Part shown: piece by piece, positions 33,076-35,682 of the stretch | Position numbering within the stretch: position 1 is the stretch's first letter | How the letters are laid out: each line of letters begins with the position of its first letter | DNA from: JAAZNV01 sp035358315 | GTDB taxonomy: Bacteria > Patescibacteriota > WWE3 > UBA101185 > UBA10185 | Assembly: GCA_035358315.1 (NCBI GenBank) | Contig: DAOPPB010000007.1 | Coordinates: 1-35,682, forward strand | DNA: 35,682 nucleotides | Direction: 5' to 3' | The notes under the pieces: model-generated | What the model saw: the letters and a program-made list of their open reading frames with translations, nothing else | Told to the model about the DNA's origin: nothing | Database searches by the model: none | Program-made: the position numbers and the translations under genes

Positions 33076-34087
33076 TTACGGATCAAAATACGCTTCGGGC
33101 CTGGAAATTCTGGAGCTTGGGGATGTAGTCGAGGATTGTCAAAGCATCTCTGTTGAATTTCTCCTAGCGGGAGAAGATATCGTAAACGAGTCTTTGGAGA
33201 TAGATTATGTGCTGTCTTCATCTCAGTACAGGGCACTTAGGGATGCTTTTGTATCCGAAGGTTTATCTTCCTCTGATGATCCTGATGATATCTGGTATAA
33301 CAGCATCCGTCTTGCAAATCTCGGATATAAGATGGAAATCTCTTCGGTAGAATCGGAAAATTCTCCGTTGTATAAGATAATTTCTCCATTAGGAGCAGTT
33401 ATCTGGGATTCAAATATGAAAGTTGCTCCAAGGCAACTTAATGACGTTGAGTTAGCGTATTTGAAGCTCGAGCTTAATCGAAGCTATAACCCGAATTACA
33501 CAATTGGGGACATTCTTGATCCAAGTTTCGGGTGGTATGAGGGGGATATTGAAAAAGCGTGTGAGGACGTGTGGAGAGATGAAGGTAGAAATCTACTGAA
33601 TACGTTCTCTCCAATCGAGGTGCGGGCTAGGAAGTTGGCATTTTTGTCCTACATGATCCAAAATACCGAAGTATTTTTGGTCTATGATTGGTCTCCGAAT
33701 GAATACGGTAAACTTATTATCAGCGATACAAGCGGTGTATTAACACCATTTGCGTCTGATGATGGATCCAGGTTTTTCTTCAGGACTAAAGATAACTTTG
33801 TTACTATCGAGTTCTCGGAAAATAAGGATGTAGCTTATACGTTCAACCCACGTATATTCGGTGTTGTAATTCTGGATTACACAGAGACGGATTATTACGA
33901 GGGTAAAGGAGATGAGATTGTTCCGGATTTTCGTTTTCTGGGAAGAGCTGATGAGGCAGCTTTAAGAAGAATAGAAATGGAAGATGAGAATCATGATTTA
34001 AGTTGGGAGTTTGTTGCGACGTCACCGTTGGTTTTGACCGACAGCGATGTCGTAGACATATTAAATAGCAAAATGTCCGAAAATTAA
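32804..34087 (+). CDS. Predicted surface lipoprotein, variable paralogue 1
   Basis: A 427-residue secreted lipoprotein of unknown function. The signal peptide is basic (MFKRNRLYK) then hydrophobic, with the lipobox VSGC and modified Cys24. A Pro/Thr/Glu/Ser-rich linker (about residues 25-85) follows, then a globular body with no family I recognise. The first ~90 residues are identical to paralogue 2 at both protein and DNA level. The body shares only patches with it: LSSxQYRALR, SPLYKIISP...WDSNMK.APRQLND.EL.YLKL, FGVV and the C-terminal LTDxDxVDILNSKMSEN. It has its own promoter, a good Shine-Dalgarno and a terminator. The pattern suggests exposure at the cell surface and rapid change of the body. 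Confidence 0.85.
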   Translation: MFKRNRLYKLVLTLAIASVIVSGCSSPKKEGVATSKPEVPTVSTEVTEPVEETSTASFDEITPEAAPIETQQEIQPPVAETKVLSLMKVHFYGSKYASGLEILELGDVVEDCQSISVEFLLAGEDIVNESLEIDYVLSSSQYRALRDAFVSEGLSSSDDPDDIWYNSIRLANLGYKMEISSVESENSPLYKIISPLGAVIWDSNMKVAPRQLNDVELAYLKLELNRSYNPNYTIGDILDPSFGWYEGDIEKACEDVWRDEGRNLLNTFSPIEVRARKLAFLSYMIQNTEVFLVYDWSPNEYGKLIISDTSGVLTPFASDDGSRFFFRTKDNFVTIEFSENKDVAYTFNPRIFGVVILDYTETDYYEGKGDEIVPDFRFLGRADEAALRRIEMEDENHDLSWEFVATSPLVLTDSDVVDILNSKMSEN

Positions 34088-34096
34088 TTTCCCTTT

Positions 34097-34132
34097 AAGG
34101 GGTACGTTTTAACAAAAATGTACCCTTTTTTT
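34097..34132 (+). terminator. Intrinsic terminator of lipoprotein gene 1
   Basis: GGGTAC (34100-34105) pairs with GTACCC (34120-34125); TTTT and AAAA extend the stem around a 4-nt loop; a T7 tract follows at 34126-34132. A clear rho-independent terminator. Confidence 0.85.
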
Positions 34133-34164
34133 GTTTTTAATTGTCCTAGTATAGGTATAGACAC

Positions 34165-34579
34165 CCTGTAGTATTTGACTAATACTCTAATTTATGTTAC
34201 CATTCAGCCGAATTGCCAATCCCCATTGGGAAATTATGGGGCTTAGGGGCATCTTGCACGTTAAAAAAAAATAAAAATATATAAAAAATATATAAAAGGA
34301 GACTGAAATGTTTAAGCGTAATAGACTGTACAAGCTGGTTTTGACGCTGGCTATTGCTAGCGTCATTGTGTCGGGATGTTCTTCCCCTAAGAAAGAAGGG
34401 GTTGCAACATCTAAACCTGAAGTTCCAACGGTAAGTACGGAAGTAACTGAGCCGGTTGAGGAAACTTCTACCGCTTCCTTCGATGAAATCACTCCGGAGG
34501 CGGCTCCGATAGAAACCCAACAGGAAATACAACCTCCAGTTGCGGAAACTAAGGTACTGTCCTTGATGAAGGTGCATTT
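34165..34579 (+). repeat. 415-bp direct repeat, copy 2 (promoter, leader and lipoprotein 5' end)
   Basis: Identical base for base, as read by eye, to 32661-33075. It begins abruptly after the first gene's terminator and ends 272 nt into the coding sequence of the second lipoprotein, after which the two genes diverge at once. Confidence 0.9.
34175..34307 (+). promoter_or_regulatory. Promoter and ~100-nt leader of lipoprotein gene 2
   Basis: TTGACT (34175-34180), 17-bp spacer, TACCAT (34198-34203), with the same leader, A9 run and AAAGGAG as copy 1. Both genes should therefore be controlled identically. Confidence 0.55.
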
Positions 34580-35570
34580 GGAGGGTTACTATATGCCTGG
34601 TTTTGAGTATTTGGAGTTAGGTGACGTGGCGGAAGATTGCCCGGCGTCAATGTTTTGGGGATTAGAACTTACGCTATACGTAACTGGAGAAGATGTTATT
34701 AACGACTACGCGCAGATTAGGTACAAACTCTCCTCACCTCAGTACCGGGCGCTCCGCAGTAGCCTTATATCCGAGGGCATCGTTACTTCTAATAGCGATT
34801 TAGACGAATATTTTGTGGATATTAATTTACCACTTGGATATAATTTGGGGGTAGCATCCTTAGAATCTCAGGAATCTCCTCTATATAAGATAATTTCTCC
34901 ATCAGGAGCAGTTGTCTGGGATTCAAATATGAAAATCGCCCCCCGTCAGCTCAATGATATTGAACTGGTATATCTAAAGCTTAGATTTCTGGGTGGCCTC
35001 AATCCAAAGTATTTTTTAGATTTGGGTGATGCTTATGTGAATGATCCGGAGGAGGCATGCTACTCCGTTATTCGTGGTAAGAACTACAACTACAGAGAGA
35101 TTTCCATTATCGAAGCTAACGCGAGGGAACTAGCTCTTGACTATTACATGATGGAAAACCCGGATGTTTTCCTGGTTATTAATCACTACGATTGGTTTTC
35201 TGAGTATGCAGAGCGCGGAAGGATAGTAGTTAGCGATGTAAATGGTATAATGACGCCACTTGTGTCGGACGATCTGTATTATTTCTTTAGGACTAGTAGT
35301 AGCTCTGTGGATATTAAATTCTCCGAGGACGTTGATATTAGGCGATTAGAATTTTCCCCTGCCGCATTCGGTGTTGTATTTCTTGAATACACCGCTGAAC
35401 ATCCTGGCATTCAATCTAGCTACTATTTTAATTTTCTCAGGAGAGATGAGATGCTGGAGATATATGATACAGAAAATCGTATTTCCAAGCACCTGATTAC
35501 GGCATCCTCATTGATTCTAACAGATAATGATATCGTGGATATCTTGAATAGCAAAATGTCTGAAAATTAA
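34308..35570 (+). CDS. Predicted surface lipoprotein, variable paralogue 2
   Basis: A 420-residue lipoprotein of unknown function, with the same signal peptide (VSGC, Cys24) and Pro/Thr/Glu-rich linker as paralogue 1. From about residue 91 the body differs (HLEGYYMPGFEYLELGDVAED against HFYGSKYASGLEILELGDVVED), with many substitutions and small insertions or deletions. Islands of near identity return in the middle (34884-34934 against 33371-33421, 49 of 51 bases) and at the 3' end. No catalytic motif is apparent. It has its own promoter and terminator. Tandem duplication followed by divergence or recombination of the body is the simplest reading. Confidence 0.85.
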   Translation: MFKRNRLYKLVLTLAIASVIVSGCSSPKKEGVATSKPEVPTVSTEVTEPVEETSTASFDEITPEAAPIETQQEIQPPVAETKVLSLMKVHLEGYYMPGFEYLELGDVAEDCPASMFWGLELTLYVTGEDVINDYAQIRYKLSSPQYRALRSSLISEGIVTSNSDLDEYFVDINLPLGYNLGVASLESQESPLYKIISPSGAVVWDSNMKIAPRQLNDIELVYLKLRFLGGLNPKYFLDLGDAYVNDPEEACYSVIRGKNYNYREISIIEANARELALDYYMMENPDVFLVINHYDWFSEYAERGRIVVSDVNGIMTPLVSDDLYYFFRTSSSSVDIKFSEDVDIRRLEFSPAAFGVVFLEYTAEHPGIQSSYYFNFLRRDEMLEIYDTENRISKHLITASSLILTDNDIVDILNSKMSEN

Positions 35571-35580
35571 TTTCCCTTTA

Positions 35581-35616
35581 AGGGGTATGTTTTAACAAAA
35601 ATGTACCCCTTTTTTT
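35581..35616 (+). terminator. Intrinsic terminator of lipoprotein gene 2
   Basis: GGGGTA (35582-35587) pairs with TACCCC (35604-35609), with TTTT/AAAA extending the inner stem, followed by T7 (35610-35616). It is homologous to the terminator of gene 1, with a small change in the stem. Confidence 0.85.
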
Positions 35617-35645
35617 GTTTTGCTTTCATACCCAAATAAAACCCG

Positions 35646-35675
35646 TAGACACAAACTTGATATATCCTGTACAAT
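35646..35675 (+). promoter_or_regulatory. Possible promoter at the window edge
   Basis: TAGACA (35646-35651), 18-bp spacer, TACAAT (35670-35675), pointing out of the window. It may serve the next gene, perhaps another member of the lipoprotein family, but this cannot be seen. Confidence 0.3.
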
Positions 35676-35682
35676 AATCTCC

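Noticed and set aside
32683..34577. Paired minus-strand open frames (32683-33073 and 34187-34577)
   Set aside because: They are antisense shadows of the duplicated lipoprotein 5' region and are identical only because that DNA is duplicated; no start signals or protein-like features.
32804..35570. Diversity-generating retroelement targeting the lipoprotein bodies
   Set aside because: Differences include insertions, deletions and all base types rather than adenine-directed changes; no reverse transcriptase or template repeat is visible in the window.
1..35682. TGA recoded as glycine (SR1/Gracilibacteria-type code)
   Set aside because: TGA serves as a true stop at several tight ATGA junctions and at conserved protein ends.
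1..35682. tRNA, rRNA, CRISPR arrays, insertion sequences
   Set aside because: No cloverleaf-like intergenic sequence, rRNA segment, regularly spaced repeat-spacer array or transposase was seen; intergenic gaps are short.

Overview
The window is AT-rich bacterial DNA with tightly packed genes, many of them overlapping by ATGA, and normal use of TGA as a stop. The gene content suggests a small-genome bacterium of the Candidate Phyla Radiation (Patescibacteria). The pointers are a DUF4012 protein next to a PglC-like phosphoglycosyltransferase, a long run of GT4 enzymes, a minimal mraZ-rsmH-ftsL-ftsI cluster, a single-subunit glycyl-tRNA synthetase and many apparently leaderless genes. TGA as a stop argues against Gracilibacteria/Absconditabacteria (SR1). 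This placement is inferred from gene content; I could not run a phylogeny.

Layout. Positions 3-455 hold the 3' end of an unrecognised gene. Positions 512-14912 are a surface-polysaccharide locus: a GT-C membrane glycosyltransferase, three GT4-type enzymes, a fused Wzy/WaaL-like plus ArnT/PMT-like membrane protein, a Wzx-like flippase, a GT2 enzyme, three more GT4 enzymes, and the initiating phosphoglycosyltransferase. A DUF4012 protein follows (14914-16872). Together they form a plausible route: load a sugar phosphate on a lipid carrier, extend it, flip it, then polymerise or attach it. Two copies of a GC-rich palindromic element bracket the first glycosyltransferase gene; one of them is read as its C-terminal tail.

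Positions 16880-22869 carry housekeeping genes: recO, glyQS, then mraZ-rsmH-ftsL-like-ftsI. In front of mraZ are six TGG repeats spaced 10-11 bp, a likely MraZ autoregulatory operator. Positions 22977-24654 hold yraN and a two-gene response regulator/histidine kinase pair. Positions 24717-29628 group lower-glycolysis genes: ppsA, eno, and a minus-strand protein that joins a DedA-type membrane domain to a phosphoglycerate-mutase-like domain. lexA and uvrB are divergent (29758-32577) and share a compact control region.

The right end (32661-35616) holds two tandem lipoprotein genes. They share 415 bp of identical promoter, leader and 5' coding sequence and a near-identical 3' end with terminator, but their bodies are strongly divergent. 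This cassette-like pair resembles variable surface lipoprotein families and may continue beyond the window. It is the most interesting candidate here.
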